Numbered from the stretch's first letter, positions 1 through 8,805 are shown. The stretch: DNA of 64,000 nt from SABI01 sp963678555 (GCA_963678555.2 CAXXJA010000003.1:434001-498000); one strand, 5' to 3'. The notes: generated by a model not told the origin, from the sequence alone. Made by a program: numbers and translations.

Positions 1-282
1 GTAGTGAAGAACGGGAAACTCGGTTCACTGATCAGCCATAACGGAGTCATATACCGAATCCCTGTAGAGGGACCTTCCACACCCGTCGACACTACCGGCG
101 CAGGAGATATCTATGCGGCAGGTTTTCTCTACGGAATGTGCAGAGACTTCTCTATTGAGGATTCCGGGTATATCGCCTCCTACCTCGCAGGAGAGATCAT
201 CCAGAACCGTGGAGCGCAGTTCTCACCAGAAAAAATGCTCCTCATACGGGAGCATCTTGCGCGTCGTTTTCCTCTCGACTAG
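1..282 (+). CDS. PfkB-family carbohydrate/nucleoside kinase, C-terminal fragment
   Basis: The reading frame is open from the first base, so only the last 93 or so residues of the gene are in the window. The fragment carries the PfkB signature 2 core DTTGAGDIYAAGF, whose aspartate is the catalytic base that activates the acceptor hydroxyl in ribokinase, fructokinase and adenosine kinase relatives. The substrate cannot be told from the C-terminus alone; the short C-terminal helical part (IIQNRGAQF) resembles the adenosine-kinase-like branch, which is only a hint. It converges on metK and the two stop codons overlap by 4 bases, leaving no room for a terminator between them. Confidence 0.85.
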   Translation, partial: VVKNGKLGSLISHNGVIYRIPVEGPSTPVDTTGAGDIYAAGFLYGMCRDFSIEDSGYIASYLAGEIIQNRGAQFSPEKMLLIREHLARRFPLD

Positions 283-1430
283 AGATAGGATGGTCTGGGG
301 AGGATTGTCTCCCAGGGGACTGACGGTTTACCGAAGTGACCGTAGTTCATATGAGCCCTGTAGATAGGTCTCAGCAGATCCAGCTGTTCCACAATCCCTG
401 CAGGGGAGAAATCGAACTCATCCTCGAGAATCTTTTCTATCTCACTGTCATCCCTGTTTCCGGTGGAAAAGGTGTTCACATCAATACTCACCGGGTGGGC
501 GACTCCGATCGCATAGGAGACCTGGATCTCCACCTTGGTACACAGTCCCCAGGCAACAAGATTCTTCGCTGCGTAGCGGGCCATGTAACTCGCAGAACGG
601 TCGACCTTGGACGCGTCCTTACCGCTGAAGGCACCGCCTCCATGCCGGGCTGCGCCTCCGTAGGTATCAACGATGATTTTTCTTCCGGTCAGTCCCGAGT
701 CCCCGGTCGGACCGCCGATACAGAAGCGACCGGTGGGATTGATATAGTATTTCGTATTCCCGCTGAGCAGGCCGGTCGGCTCGAGCACGTGCCGGATCAC
801 CTGGGATCTCAGAAATTCCTCGAGATCCTTCTGTGTGACTCCTTCGCTGTGTTGATGGCTGAGAACCACTGAATCGATCTGTACCGGGCGTCCCTCGTCA
901 TACACCATTGTGACCTGAGCCTTCGCATCAGGTCTCAGAAAATCGACTGTGCCACCCTTTCGGACCTCAGCGGCCCGTTCAAGAAGGTGGTGAGCATACA
1001 TGATGGGAGCCGGCATGAGCTGCTCGGTCTCGTCACAGGCATACCCGAACATGATACCCTGATCCCCTGCACCCTGCAGTCCCGAGTCACTGATATTCGA
1101 GTCGACACCCCGTGCAATATCGGGTGACTGGTGATGAATCCTGTTTTCCACTGTCAGTGAATCCGCACTGAATCCGATGCCTTCTTCATCATATCCGATG
1201 GACCTCACCACGTCACGAACAATGTCATCAATATGGAAATCCGCATGCGTGGTGATCTCTCCACCGACAAGGACGAAATCGGTTGTTGCAAAGGTTTCAC
1301 ATGCAACGCGCGAGGAAGGATCCTCAGCAAGACAGGCATCCAGCACAGCATCTGAAATCTGGTCACATACCTTGTCAGGGTGTCCCTCACTCACTGACTC
1401 ACTCGTAAAGAGATGTCTTCTACTCGTCAT
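279..1430 (-). CDS. metK: S-adenosylmethionine synthetase
   Basis: The 383-residue protein makes S-adenosylmethionine from methionine and ATP in the cytoplasm. Family motifs are visible in order: GHPDKVCDQISDAVLD (about residues 16-31), the methionine/ATP loop GAGDQGIMFGYACDE (about 120-134) and the P-loop-like GGGAFSGKD (about 264-272). Length matches the usual 380-400 residues. The ATG is preceded by AAGGGG at good spacing. It is the last gene of the leftward rpmH-rnpA-yidC-jag-metK run and starts 15 bp after jag, so it is probably co-transcribed. No SAM riboswitch is visible in that short gap. Confidence 0.97.
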   Translation of the reverse strand: MTSRRHLFTSESVSEGHPDKVCDQISDAVLDACLAEDPSSRVACETFATTDFVLVGGEITTHADFHIDDIVRDVVRSIGYDEEGIGFSADSLTVENRIHHQSPDIARGVDSNISDSGLQGAGDQGIMFGYACDETEQLMPAPIMYAHHLLERAAEVRKGGTVDFLRPDAKAQVTMVYDEGRPVQIDSVVLSHQHSEGVTQKDLEEFLRSQVIRHVLEPTGLLSGNTKYYINPTGRFCIGGPTGDSGLTGRKIIVDTYGGAARHGGGAFSGKDASKVDRSASYMARYAAKNLVAWGLCTKVEIQVSYAIGVAHPVSIDVNTFSTGNRDDSEIEKILEDEFDFSPAGIVEQLDLLRPIYRAHMNYGHFGKPSVPWETILPRPSYL

Positions 1431-1445
1431 ACCGTACCCCTTCTA

Positions 1446-2135
1446 TTACTTTCTCAGGGGAGGCAGAGAGTCATCTAATGAAATACGGACCTGTTTGAAC
1501 AGTCCCTCTCCCTCACTCTTGGTCTCAATTCCTTCAATCCCGTTCAGGGCTGTATGTACCAGTCGCCGTTCAAACGGATTCATAGGTTCAAGAAGTTTGC
1601 TTCTTCCGCTCTTCTTGACAGACTGAGCTGTCTTGAACGCAAGACGCACAAGGAATTCCTCATGCCTCATCCGGTAGTTCTCGCTGTCGACCATCACCTT
1701 CATATGGTTCTGAAGCTGACCTGCATAGACATTGACGATCAGCTGAATCGCGTCGAGGTTCTTTCCCTTCTTTCCGATGATGATGGAGGAATATTCACTG
1801 GAAATATCGAGTCCTAGCTTATTATGCTTTCTATATACAACATCAACAGTACCGGGATAGCCCATCTTGATCAGCAGATTCGAAAGGAAGGTGGTGACCT
1901 GTTCTTCGAACTCCTCATTCACTTCGACAGGACCTTCGTCCTCATCCCCGTCCTCGTTCTGGTGTGTTCCCTCTTCGTTGAGATATACTCGGATCTTCAC
2001 GTTTCCTTTTTTAAATAGCGAACGCTTCTCTGATTCCACAATCTCTATATCGATATCATCCTGGACGACCTGCAGTTCCTCTAGGGCACGTGCAATGGCC
2101 TCCTGTTCTGTTTTTCCTTCAAATTCTCGTATCAT
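1446..2135 (-). CDS. jag: Jag/KhpB RNA-binding protein (SpoIIIJ-associated)
   Basis: The 229-residue protein has the three-part Jag architecture: an N-terminal Jag_N domain (residues 1-55, starting MIREFEGKTEQEAIARALEE), an acidic linker, a KH domain with the RNA-binding loop IIIGKKGKNLDAIQ (around residues 120-135), and a C-terminal R3H domain with RRLVHTAL. In other bacteria KhpB pairs with KhpA, binds RNA and influences cell elongation and envelope growth; that role is inferred here. It starts 3 bp after the yidC stop with an AGGAG inside the yidC end, so translation is probably coupled. The neighbouring yidC is the classical partner locus. Confidence 0.93.
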   Translation of the reverse strand: MIREFEGKTEQEAIARALEELQVVQDDIDIEIVESEKRSLFKKGNVKIRVYLNEEGTHQNEDGDEDEGPVEVNEEFEEQVTTFLSNLLIKMGYPGTVDVVYRKHNKLGLDISSEYSSIIIGKKGKNLDAIQLIVNVYAGQLQNHMKVMVDSENYRMRHEEFLVRLAFKTAQSVKKSGRSKLLEPMNPFERRLVHTALNGIEGIETKSEGEGLFKQVRISLDDSLPPLRK

Positions 2136-2138
2136 GCA

Positions 2139-3923
2139 TTATCTCCTGTTCTTCTTTTTCGTATTTTTCCCTGCAGCGACAGCTGCGGCAGGAGCAGCAA
2201 GACCTTTCTTCGCCTTCTTCTTGTTCATGTATACCTGCTGTCCGATAGATATGAAGTTCATAACCATCCAATACAGGAGGAGACCTGATGGTGCACTGTA
2301 GAGAACGAAGAAGAGCATGATGGGCATTCCCCACTTCATGAATGTACCGGTCATTCCCGTCTGAGGCGTAGATGCCTGAGTCAGAGAGAATGAAAGTACC
2401 ATACTGGTTCCATACAGGATCGGAAGGAGCCTCAGGTCACTGCCGATCAGCGGCAGGGTGAGCGGTGCGAAATTGTACACCGATTCAGGAAGTGAAAGGT
2501 CACTGATCCAACCCGGGATGAATACGGCACCGCGAAGTTCGAAATGTTTGTTCAACAGTCCGTACAGAGCGATGAATATCGGGAACTGGAACAGCATGGG
2601 AAGACATCCGCCGAGAGGGTTGATCCCTTCCTTCTTGTAGAGTTCACCCATTTCTGCGTTAAGCTTCTGTGGATTATCCTTATATTTCACCTTGAGCTCT
2701 TCCATCTGAGGTCCAAGTGCCTGCATGCGGGATGTTGATTCCATACTCTTCTTGCTGAAGGGCTGAAGCACAACCTTGATCAGTATCGTAAGAAGAATTA
2801 TCGCAACACCATAGTTCGGAATCAGACCATAGAAGAGTGTGAGCAGCCACTTGAGGATTCCTTCAAGCCATCCAAGCCACGAGGAACTGTCCAGAGCCTT
2901 CTCGAGGTTGAGTTCACTCAGGCCGAAATCGTTATCGGCCGCATCGTTATAGATAGCCATATGCTGCTTCAGCTGTGGACCGATATAGAAGCGGAACACA
3001 TCAGTAGCTGAAGAGGTCCTGTAGGCAGGACGGGAGAAATACATCGAGGATTCGAGAGGTATCGAAGAGCCTTTCTGTTCTGTGAGAGTCAACTGGTACT
3101 GTGTGGCATCGGGAATACCGATAACACTGAAGTACTTCCCTGCCAGTGCAGTCCATCCGATGATCTCATTGTTGGTGTAGATACCGTCCTTGATCTTGGC
3201 CGTGCTCTTCTTACCATTCTGTTCAACATAGAATCGGCGGTAGGTGTATCTGCCATCCGGTTCCGTGTGGAAGGAAGGACCCAGTTGAGGTTCGAAGGCA
3301 AGGGTATAGGCATACCCGTCAACGTTGAGTGGTATCGAGGAGTTCTCACTGTTCCTGGCTTCTATCTCGATCTCGAACAGATAGTCTGAAGCACCGAAGC
3401 GGAACCGTTTTATCAGAGTGAAGGGAGCTCCATCCTCAACGGTGAAGTCCTGAGAAAAGACCACTTCATTGCCATTGATCGAATAATCGAATACCGCATC
3501 GATAGGTTGAGCCGTACCATTGCCTGCATAGAGGGCGAATGCCTCCTTATCCAGTCCTTCGTTGAATATCATCTCAACCGGGTTACCGTTATCGAGGTGA
3601 TCCTTCAGCTTCAATGAAGATACTGTTGCACCAGCAGGGTCGAACTCAATCAGGAAGACTTCGGTTTCGTAGGTGAAAGGCGCAGCTGATGAAGCCTCTT
3701 TCACAGCTTTGAGGGTTCCTGTACTGCTCATACTCTTTGCAGCCGGTCCAGTCAGTTGATTCGCTGTCGCTGTCTGCTCGGCAGGTTCTGGCGGCAGAGA
3801 GGCAGATTCAACACTCGTCGCTGTCGCTACCGGTTCAGGTGGAAAGAATGTCTGCTGTATCGTCATTCCACCAACAAAGATAACTACCGAAAGAACTATA
3901 AACAATATGGTATTACGGTCCAT
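2139..3923 (-). CDS. yidC: Membrane protein insertase YidC
   Basis: This is the Oxa1/YidC insertase, which inserts and folds inner-membrane proteins with or without SecYEG. I chose the ATG at 3923 (594 residues, MDRNTILFIV) because AAGAGGAG sits just upstream; a longer frame to 3953 has no support. Visible parts are the N-terminal membrane segment (about residues 4-22), a large periplasmic P1 domain (about 50-330), and the conserved C-terminal five-helix core with LLTLFYGLIPNYG and NPLGGCLPMLFQFPIF, ending in a lysine-rich tail that can contact ribosomes. The long periplasmic domain is the Gram-negative type, so the cell has an outer membrane. It lies between rnpA and jag. Confidence 0.96.
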   Translation of the reverse strand: MDRNTILFIVLSVVIFVGGMTIQQTFFPPEPVATATSVESASLPPEPAEQTATANQLTGPAAKSMSSTGTLKAVKEASSAAPFTYETEVFLIEFDPAGATVSSLKLKDHLDNGNPVEMIFNEGLDKEAFALYAGNGTAQPIDAVFDYSINGNEVVFSQDFTVEDGAPFTLIKRFRFGASDYLFEIEIEARNSENSSIPLNVDGYAYTLAFEPQLGPSFHTEPDGRYTYRRFYVEQNGKKSTAKIKDGIYTNNEIIGWTALAGKYFSVIGIPDATQYQLTLTEQKGSSIPLESSMYFSRPAYRTSSATDVFRFYIGPQLKQHMAIYNDAADNDFGLSELNLEKALDSSSWLGWLEGILKWLLTLFYGLIPNYGVAIILLTILIKVVLQPFSKKSMESTSRMQALGPQMEELKVKYKDNPQKLNAEMGELYKKEGINPLGGCLPMLFQFPIFIALYGLLNKHFELRGAVFIPGWISDLSLPESVYNFAPLTLPLIGSDLRLLPILYGTSMVLSFSLTQASTPQTGMTGTFMKWGMPIMLFFVLYSAPSGLLLYWMVMNFISIGQQVYMNKKKAKKGLAAPAAAVAAGKNTKKKNRR

Positions 3924-3986
3924 ACTCACTCCTCTTATTACGTACGTGGTCATCGAAAAAATTTGGATGGAAGGCAGAAAATAGAC

Positions 3987-4337
3987 CTATCTCGTATAAA
4001 GGTGAGCGAGAGTAAAGAGATGAATCAGTTGCTGTTTCTGTTGGTTATGAGATACTGCCATTCCCGGGTATACTATGAATGCAAAATCAAAACCAGAGAG
4101 AAGATTTTCCTTCTCCAGACGCCAGATTTCTTTGATCTGACGCCGTATTCTGTTTCTTTGAACAGAATTTCCATACTTTTTCACCGGTATGACGATAATC
4201 CTGTTCATCCCCAGAGTATTGCTGGCAACTCTCATACGAAGATTGGGAACCGAATAGACCCTTCCCGTTTGAAAAATTCTATCAATCTCTGATTTCTTTT
4301 TTACAATTTCATTCTTAGTAAGGCTTTTTCTCATCAC
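3987..4337 (-). CDS. rnpA: Ribonuclease P protein component
   Basis: The 116-residue basic protein is the protein subunit of RNase P, which trims the 5' leader of tRNA precursors. The family RNR signature is present as NSVQRNRIRRQIKEIWR, after the usual N-terminal half containing KKSEIDRIFQTGRVYSV. The start is either the GTG at 4337 or the adjacent ATG at 4332-4334; both lie inside the 3' end of rpmH, giving a 20-23 bp overlap that suggests translational coupling. A yidD gene, commonly found between rnpA and yidC, is absent; only 63 bp separate the two genes. Confidence 0.94.
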   Translation of the reverse strand: MMRKSLTKNEIVKKKSEIDRIFQTGRVYSVPNLRMRVASNTLGMNRIIVIPVKKYGNSVQRNRIRRQIKEIWRLEKENLLSGFDFAFIVYPGMAVSHNQQKQQLIHLFTLAHLYTR

Positions 4338-4470
4338 AGACGGTTAATTTCTTTCTGCCTTTTGCTCTTCGGCGAGCCAGGACAAGTCTACCGCCCTTTG
4401 TAGCCATACGCGCACGGAATCCAAACTTTCTATTTCTTTTTGTTCTACTGGGTTGGTACGTTCTTTTCAT
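4315..4470 (-). CDS. rpmH: 50S ribosomal protein L34
   Basis: A 51-codon frame that encodes the L34 ribosomal protein, beginning MKRTYQPSRTKRNRKFGF and continuing through RMATKGGR to the arginine/lysine-rich KGRKKLTV. The last eight or so residues (CDEKKPY and stop) form a short extension beyond the usual end and run into the start of rnpA in another frame. The start has GGAG eight bases upstream. A sigma70-like promoter lies at 4542-4571. The gene opens the rpmH-rnpA-yidC-jag-metK run. Confidence 0.96.
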   Translation of the reverse strand: MKRTYQPSRTKRNRKFGFRARMATKGGRLVLARRRAKGRKKLTVCDEKKPY

Positions 4471-4541
4471 AGGAAATTCTCCAAACTTTATCGCTTAACG
4501 CGGGATTATTCATTTTCAGCGGGACAGGCTCCCGAAAGGGC

Positions 4542-4571
4542 AGTATATAGATACCACGCACTCTCTGTCAA
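4542..4571 (-). promoter_or_regulatory. Promoter for rpmH operon
   Basis: On the minus strand TTGACA (4566-4571) and TATACT (4542-4547) are separated by 18 bases. Both hexamers are close to the sigma70 consensus. Transcription would start near 4535, about 65 nt before the rpmH ATG. Confidence 0.65.
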
Positions 4572-4579
4572 TAGTGTTA

Positions 4580-4870
4580 TCATTTCCTGACTCTGACACT
4601 GATTACCGTGATACCGAGCTCGGGATAGATTCTGGCCAGGTTTCTCTCTATCTGACGTCTGCGCATCAGTACGAGAGATGAATAGGCGGGATGGTCACAC
4701 AGTATCGTCAGTGTTTGACCGCGTATCTCATATGCAGAGGTGTGGAAGGCAAGATCATGGCCCACGATCTCAACCCATTTCTTCTTCATGCTCGCCATAC
4801 CGCTGTCAGGGTCTATGTTCAGCTTTTTCAGGAGGGTATCGAGCAGTTCGGAAAGAGGAGTGTCACTCAT
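4580..4870 (-). CDS. DUF721 / DciA-like protein
   Basis: A 96-residue protein of the DUF721 family, whose best-known member DciA helps load the replicative helicase in bacteria lacking DnaC or DnaI. The sequence shows the family pattern: an N-terminal helix (LSELLDTLLKKL), KKKWVEIVGHDLAFHT, then a KH-like half ending in LMRRRQIERNLARIYPE. The ATG at 4870 is chosen over upstream in-frame starts because GGGAGG precedes it and because it overlaps the recF stop by only 8 bases (ATGAGTGA). The position straight after dnaA-dnaN-recF is the classical one for this family. Function as a DciA is inferred. Confidence 0.8.
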   Translation of the reverse strand: MSDTPLSELLDTLLKKLNIDPDSGMASMKKKWVEIVGHDLAFHTSAYEIRGQTLTILCDHPAYSSLVLMRRRQIERNLARIYPELGITVISVRVRK

Positions 4871-5951
4871 ACGGGGCGAACCTCCCTTCTGATACATCAT
4901 ATATGAGAGATTCGGAATCAGACTCATCATGAAAGTACGATTCCTTCGGCAGGAAAGTGAAGAAGGCCTGCGAGTAACCGCTGAGCAGCTGAAGGAACAG
5001 AGCACGCTTCTCGATATCTAGTTCGAGAAGGACATCATCAAGGAGAATGACCGGTTGGCGCAAACTCTTTGTACTGAAGGTGTTCATCTGGGCCACCCTG
5101 AACAGCAGGGAGGCAAGACGCATCTGACCCGTTGACCCGGTGAGTGCGAACTGAGACTGCTGTTCCATCGTGACGAACTGGTCCCGATGAATACCACTCA
5201 CCGTGGTCTGCATCCTGATATCCTGACTTAAGGAGTTCTCAAGACGGTGAATGATATCCTCTGCACTCTCACAGTTTCTCCAGGAGGGTTTATAGACTAT
5301 CTTCAGGTCGCTTGTACCTCCCGAAACCTTTTGATACAGAGGAGTGAAAACTTCATTGAACTCCTGTACCATCAGTCTCCGCTTTTCCTGAATTCTCAGA
5401 CCAATGTGGGCCATCTTCTCGTTGTACACGGGAAGAAGTGTGTGATACTCCTCCTTGATAGCCTTGTTCCGCTGTTTGAGAATCAGACGGTACTGACGAA
5501 GGTCATCGAAGAATAGTGGATCGTACATACTCATCGTCTGATCGAAGAATCGTCTACGGTCTTCCGGGGTCCCCCTGATGAATTCGATGTCGTCATTGCT
5601 GAAAATGATACACGGCACGGTGTACATGAGATCCTTGCGGTCCTTCACCTCCCTGCCATCTATTCTGATAATCCGTTTCTTGTCAGCGTATGAGAAAGAG
5701 AGGGTCTGACGGTATCCATCATCATTTTCAACGGTAGCTGAAAGTGTCGCGGATGAGGTGCCGTGAGTACAGAGATTCTTCAGAGGAACGTTCCTGAACG
5801 AGGAACCATAACAGAGAGTATACACAGCTTCGAGAAAGTTAGTCTTTCCCTGACCATTTTCTCCCACAAGAAGAACCCTCCTCGCGTCGGTAGGGAGAAG
5901 GGTTTCTTCAAGATTTCTGAAATGTCGGAATCCTACTGAGATGAATTTCAT
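4863..5951 (-). CDS. recF: DNA replication and repair protein RecF
   Basis: The 362-residue SMC-like ATPase acts with RecO and RecR to load RecA at gaps in DNA. The Walker A motif GENGQGKTNF is at about residues 31-40. The C-terminal ABC-type region contains STGQMRLASLLF (signature-like) and the Walker B VILLDDVLLELD, with family-typical spacing and length. The ATG overlaps the dnaN stop by one base (TAATG arrangement), indicating coupling. recR is encoded at 34.7 kb in this window, so part of the RecFOR pathway is local. Confidence 0.95.
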   Translation of the reverse strand: MKFISVGFRHFRNLEETLLPTDARRVLLVGENGQGKTNFLEAVYTLCYGSSFRNVPLKNLCTHGTSSATLSATVENDDGYRQTLSFSYADKKRIIRIDGREVKDRKDLMYTVPCIIFSNDDIEFIRGTPEDRRRFFDQTMSMYDPLFFDDLRQYRLILKQRNKAIKEEYHTLLPVYNEKMAHIGLRIQEKRRLMVQEFNEVFTPLYQKVSGGTSDLKIVYKPSWRNCESAEDIIHRLENSLSQDIRMQTTVSGIHRDQFVTMEQQSQFALTGSTGQMRLASLLFRVAQMNTFSTKSLRQPVILLDDVLLELDIEKRALFLQLLSGYSQAFFTFLPKESYFHDESDSESLIYDVSEGRFAPYE

Positions 5952-7051
5952 TAATCCAGCTGCATCGGCATAATAATGTGCAGGTAATCCTTTTCAGGGT
6001 TGGAAACAACCGTGATAGCCTTATTACTCTCGGTGAACCTGATATCACAGGTATCCCCATCCATCACTTTGAGAGGGCTGACGAGGTAGGAGTAATTCAT
6101 AGCAAGACGTACTGATTCACCGGTATAGGAACAGGGTATGATCTCTTTTGCCTGTCCAAAATCACTCTCTTCAGAACTGATGGTAATGAAATCGTTCTCT
6201 ATATCGAGATAGATCCTTTTTGCCTTGTTCTCAACAAGAAGAGATACTCTCTTCAGAGCTTCGTTCATCTTCCTGATATCAACAGAGCAGGAACGCGACT
6301 GCATGGCGGGAATGACTCGCTTGTAGTTCGGGAACTGCCCCTTTACCAGGGTCGTATACATAACAACTGAACCGAAGGAAGCGAACAGAAGCGTATCTGT
6401 GACAGCGAGAGAGACCTCTCCCTCCCGGTTTCCGCCCTTCTCGATGAGAGAGAGGAACTTTGCGGGAATGATAATCGGATTGAATTCAGGAATATCCTTG
6501 TCAAGATTACGGGATATCATAGAGAGTCTTCTTCCATCTGTGGCTACCATGGTGAGAGACTTCTCTCCCCGTTCCATGTAGACTCCATTCATAAAATAGC
6601 GCGTCTCATCATCACTGATTGCAAAGATCGTCTGGTCAATCATCTCGAACAGATCCTTCTGTGCCACTGTAAAGAATTTGTTGACCGGTTCTTCAAGCAT
6701 GGGGAACTTATCAGCCTTGATAGTTCTGAGCGAGAAATCAATGGACTTGTTCTGAGGATGGATGAACAGTTTCTCTCCGATTTCTTCAAATATGATATCC
6801 TCATCAGGCAGAGCTCTGAGAATTCCCAGGAATTTGTCACAGAAGACAGTGGTGGTTCCGCTTTCGATTGTTTCGACTTCAATACTCGTCGTAAAACCGA
6901 TTTTCTGGTCAGTCGCCTTGATGACAAGCCTGTTCTCTGAAGTTTCCAGGAAGACATTGGAAACGATGGACAGAGAGTTTCTCTGACTCGTGAAATCGAG
7001 TGCCAGAACGATCTCCTTGAGGATATTGTTTTTCGGACAGATGAACTTCAT
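5951..7051 (-). CDS. dnaN: DNA polymerase III sliding clamp (beta subunit)
   Basis: The 366-residue protein is the ring-shaped beta clamp that tethers replicative polymerase to DNA. Recognised from the start MKFICPKNNILKEIVLAL, the internal DGRRLSMISR motif, and the C-terminal MPMQL ending typical of the family (MPMRL in E. coli). Length matches the usual 366-380. AGGAG lies upstream of the ATG. It is followed without a gap by recF and preceded by a 226-bp intergenic region with DnaA-box-like sites that separates it from dnaA. Confidence 0.97.
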   Translation of the reverse strand: MKFICPKNNILKEIVLALDFTSQRNSLSIVSNVFLETSENRLVIKATDQKIGFTTSIEVETIESGTTTVFCDKFLGILRALPDEDIIFEEIGEKLFIHPQNKSIDFSLRTIKADKFPMLEEPVNKFFTVAQKDLFEMIDQTIFAISDDETRYFMNGVYMERGEKSLTMVATDGRRLSMISRNLDKDIPEFNPIIIPAKFLSLIEKGGNREGEVSLAVTDTLLFASFGSVVMYTTLVKGQFPNYKRVIPAMQSRSCSVDIRKMNEALKRVSLLVENKAKRIYLDIENDFITISSEESDFGQAKEIIPCSYTGESVRLAMNYSYLVSPLKVMDGDTCDIRFTESNKAITVVSNPEKDYLHIIMPMQLD

Positions 7052-7277
7052 CGTACTACTCCTATTATTATTATATATCTAGTCGTCGTAGTAATAGTAT
7101 CATGTATAATGTGGAAAACGCCACTATTTCTATATCATAAAACTTCCTACGCGATTAACAACCTGTGGAATACTGAACCTCTTTTCAACAGGTTATCCCT
7201 GTTTTCCACAAGGTACGACTATTGTACACTAGTTTCAACAGGAATTCCTCAGATTATCACCAGCTTTTCCTTTTCCC
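7052..7277. other. Candidate oriC, DnaA-box cluster between dnaA and dnaN
   Basis: This 226-bp AT-rich intergenic region holds three DnaA-box-like 9-mers: TGTGGAAAA at 7110-7118, TGTGGAATA at 7164-7172 and TTTTCCACA at 7202-7210. The first and third are one mismatch from the consensus TTATCCACA on the appropriate strand, the second is two mismatches away. A partial box GGTTATCCCTG is at 7191-7201. Together with the AT-rich stretch between dnaA and gyrB this gives a bipartite arrangement around dnaA like that known in Bacillus subtilis and Helicobacter. Origin activity is inferred. Confidence 0.6.
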
Positions 7278-8675
7278 TCATGGCCGCTTGTAATCGTGAA
7301 CCTGACGAATCAATGTCTGTATGGAATTACTGAGTGTGACATCATTCTGAATCATCATTTCCACTTTCTGTACTGAATGCATGACAGTGGTATGATCTCT
7401 TCCGCCGAACTCATATCCGATCTCTGTAGTGGAGAAATCAGTGATCCTGCGGGCAATGTACATTGCTATCTGTCTGGGGAGTACGACGGATTTCGTTCGT
7501 TTTTTTCCCTTTATATCATAGGGAGATATATTGAAGTACTCTGCAGCGACACGAATGATTGTATCAAGATCCTTTGTCTGATCTTTTTTCGCCGAATACG
7601 TGCTTCTCAGCTGTTCCTTAGCGATGTCTAGAGTGATTTCCTTGTTGAGGAGAGTTCCATACGCGATCAGTTTGGTTAGTGACGATTCGAGGTCACGGAC
7701 ATTGGTAATGACGTTCTTGCTGATATATTCGAGAACTTCACTGGATATATGAGTGGTCTGCATATCGGTCTTTCTTCTGAGAATAGCCAGTCTCGTTTCG
7801 AAGTCAGGCGGCTGCAGATCTACGTTGATGCCCCGGGTGAAGCGGTTCTTCAGCCTGTCAGTGATATCCTGGAGTTCGTTGATAGGACGGTCACAGGTAA
7901 ACACTAACTGTTTATTGGATTCAAACAAGTTGTTAAAGACATGAAACAGTTCTTCCTGTGTCGATTCCTTCCTCTGGAGGAAGTGGATATCATCAATGAG
8001 AAGGACATCAGCCTTCCTATACTTGTTTCTGAATTGAGGAGTCTTCTTCTCACTGATGGACTGGATGAATTCGTTGGTGAACTTCTCGGCTGTCACATAG
8101 ACTACCTGGAGTTCCGGAGTGTTGTCCTGAATATAGTTTCCTATCGACTGGATAAGATGGGTCTTACCGAGACCTACTCCTCCGTAGATGAGACACGGGT
8201 TATAGGAGACTCCAGGATTCTTGGCTATAGCCATGCTTACATTGTAGCTGAAGGCGCTGTTCTCACCCACTACAAAGGAACTGAACTGGTAGGAGGGATT
8301 AATGTTCCTGTCTTTCGGTTTACTCACAGCCTTGGGCATCATCGAAGAAGAGTGCCGGACCTCAGGTGAGAGAATACTCTTCTGTGCCGTGCTCTTTTCC
8401 TGTACTGTCGTCTCCTGCAGTTTTACCTCAAATTCGATGCCGATATGCTCTCCCGTGAGTTCAGCGAAGAGTTCAGAGAATACATTGAGATAATTCTTTA
8501 TCACATAATCACGGATGAACAGACTCGGAACGGCCAGAACGATCACATGATCCTTCGATCTGATATATGAGATTCTCTGTATCCATGTGACAGATTCATG
8601 TTCCGGAAGGGTTGATTCCAGCCTTGATACAACCTCTTCCCAGAACGGATAATAATTCCATTTCTGTTCAAGCAT
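7278..8675 (-). CDS. dnaA: Chromosomal replication initiator DnaA
   Basis: The 465-residue AAA+ protein opens the replication origin. Walker A is GGVGLGKT (about 165-172), Walker B LLIDDIHF (about 225-232), and the C-terminal DNA-binding domain IV carries GRDHTTVMHS. I chose the ATG at 8673-8675 (MLEQKWNYYPFW) over an upstream in-frame TTG at 8711, because that TTG is part of a good -35 element. The ATG has no Shine-Dalgarno, and a -10 box ends 7 bases before it, so the message may be leaderless. dnaA diverges from gyrB across an AT-rich spacer. Confidence 0.95.
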   Translation of the reverse strand: MLEQKWNYYPFWEEVVSRLESTLPEHESVTWIQRISYIRSKDHVIVLAVPSLFIRDYVIKNYLNVFSELFAELTGEHIGIEFEVKLQETTVQEKSTAQKSILSPEVRHSSSMMPKAVSKPKDRNINPSYQFSSFVVGENSAFSYNVSMAIAKNPGVSYNPCLIYGGVGLGKTHLIQSIGNYIQDNTPELQVVYVTAEKFTNEFIQSISEKKTPQFRNKYRKADVLLIDDIHFLQRKESTQEELFHVFNNLFESNKQLVFTCDRPINELQDITDRLKNRFTRGINVDLQPPDFETRLAILRRKTDMQTTHISSEVLEYISKNVITNVRDLESSLTKLIAYGTLLNKEITLDIAKEQLRSTYSAKKDQTKDLDTIIRVAAEYFNISPYDIKGKKRTKSVVLPRQIAMYIARRITDFSTTEIGYEFGGRDHTTVMHSVQKVEMMIQNDVTLSNSIQTLIRQVHDYKRP

Positions 8676-8682
8676 GATCAAT

Positions 8683-8711
8683 ATAATATAGCAGCAGATG
8701 CCGATTGACAA
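8683..8711 (-). promoter_or_regulatory. Promoter for dnaA
   Basis: On the minus strand TTGTCA (8706-8711), a 17-base spacer and TATTAT (8683-8688) match the sigma70 pattern with one mismatch in each hexamer. The expected start point, about 7 bases downstream, falls at or next to the dnaA ATG at 8675. Confidence 0.6.
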
Positions 8712-8739
8712 GACTCACCGGACACCTGATAAGATCTTC

Positions 8740-8795
8740 GAATAAATGCGTTATAAATCATTGTAATGTAATAATATATAAACCTACCAAAAAGG
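8740..8795. other. AT-rich spacer, possible DNA unwinding element
   Basis: Between the divergent dnaA and gyrB promoters is a run of roughly 50 bases that is almost all A and T, including AATAATATATAAA. No DnaA box is visible in it. Its position next to dnaA fits an unwinding element of a bipartite origin, which is an inference. Confidence 0.35.
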
Positions 8796-8805
8796 CGATC
8801 ATCTC

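Noticed and set aside
1431..1445. SAM riboswitch before metK
   Set aside because: Only 15 bp separate jag and metK, so no aptamer can fit.
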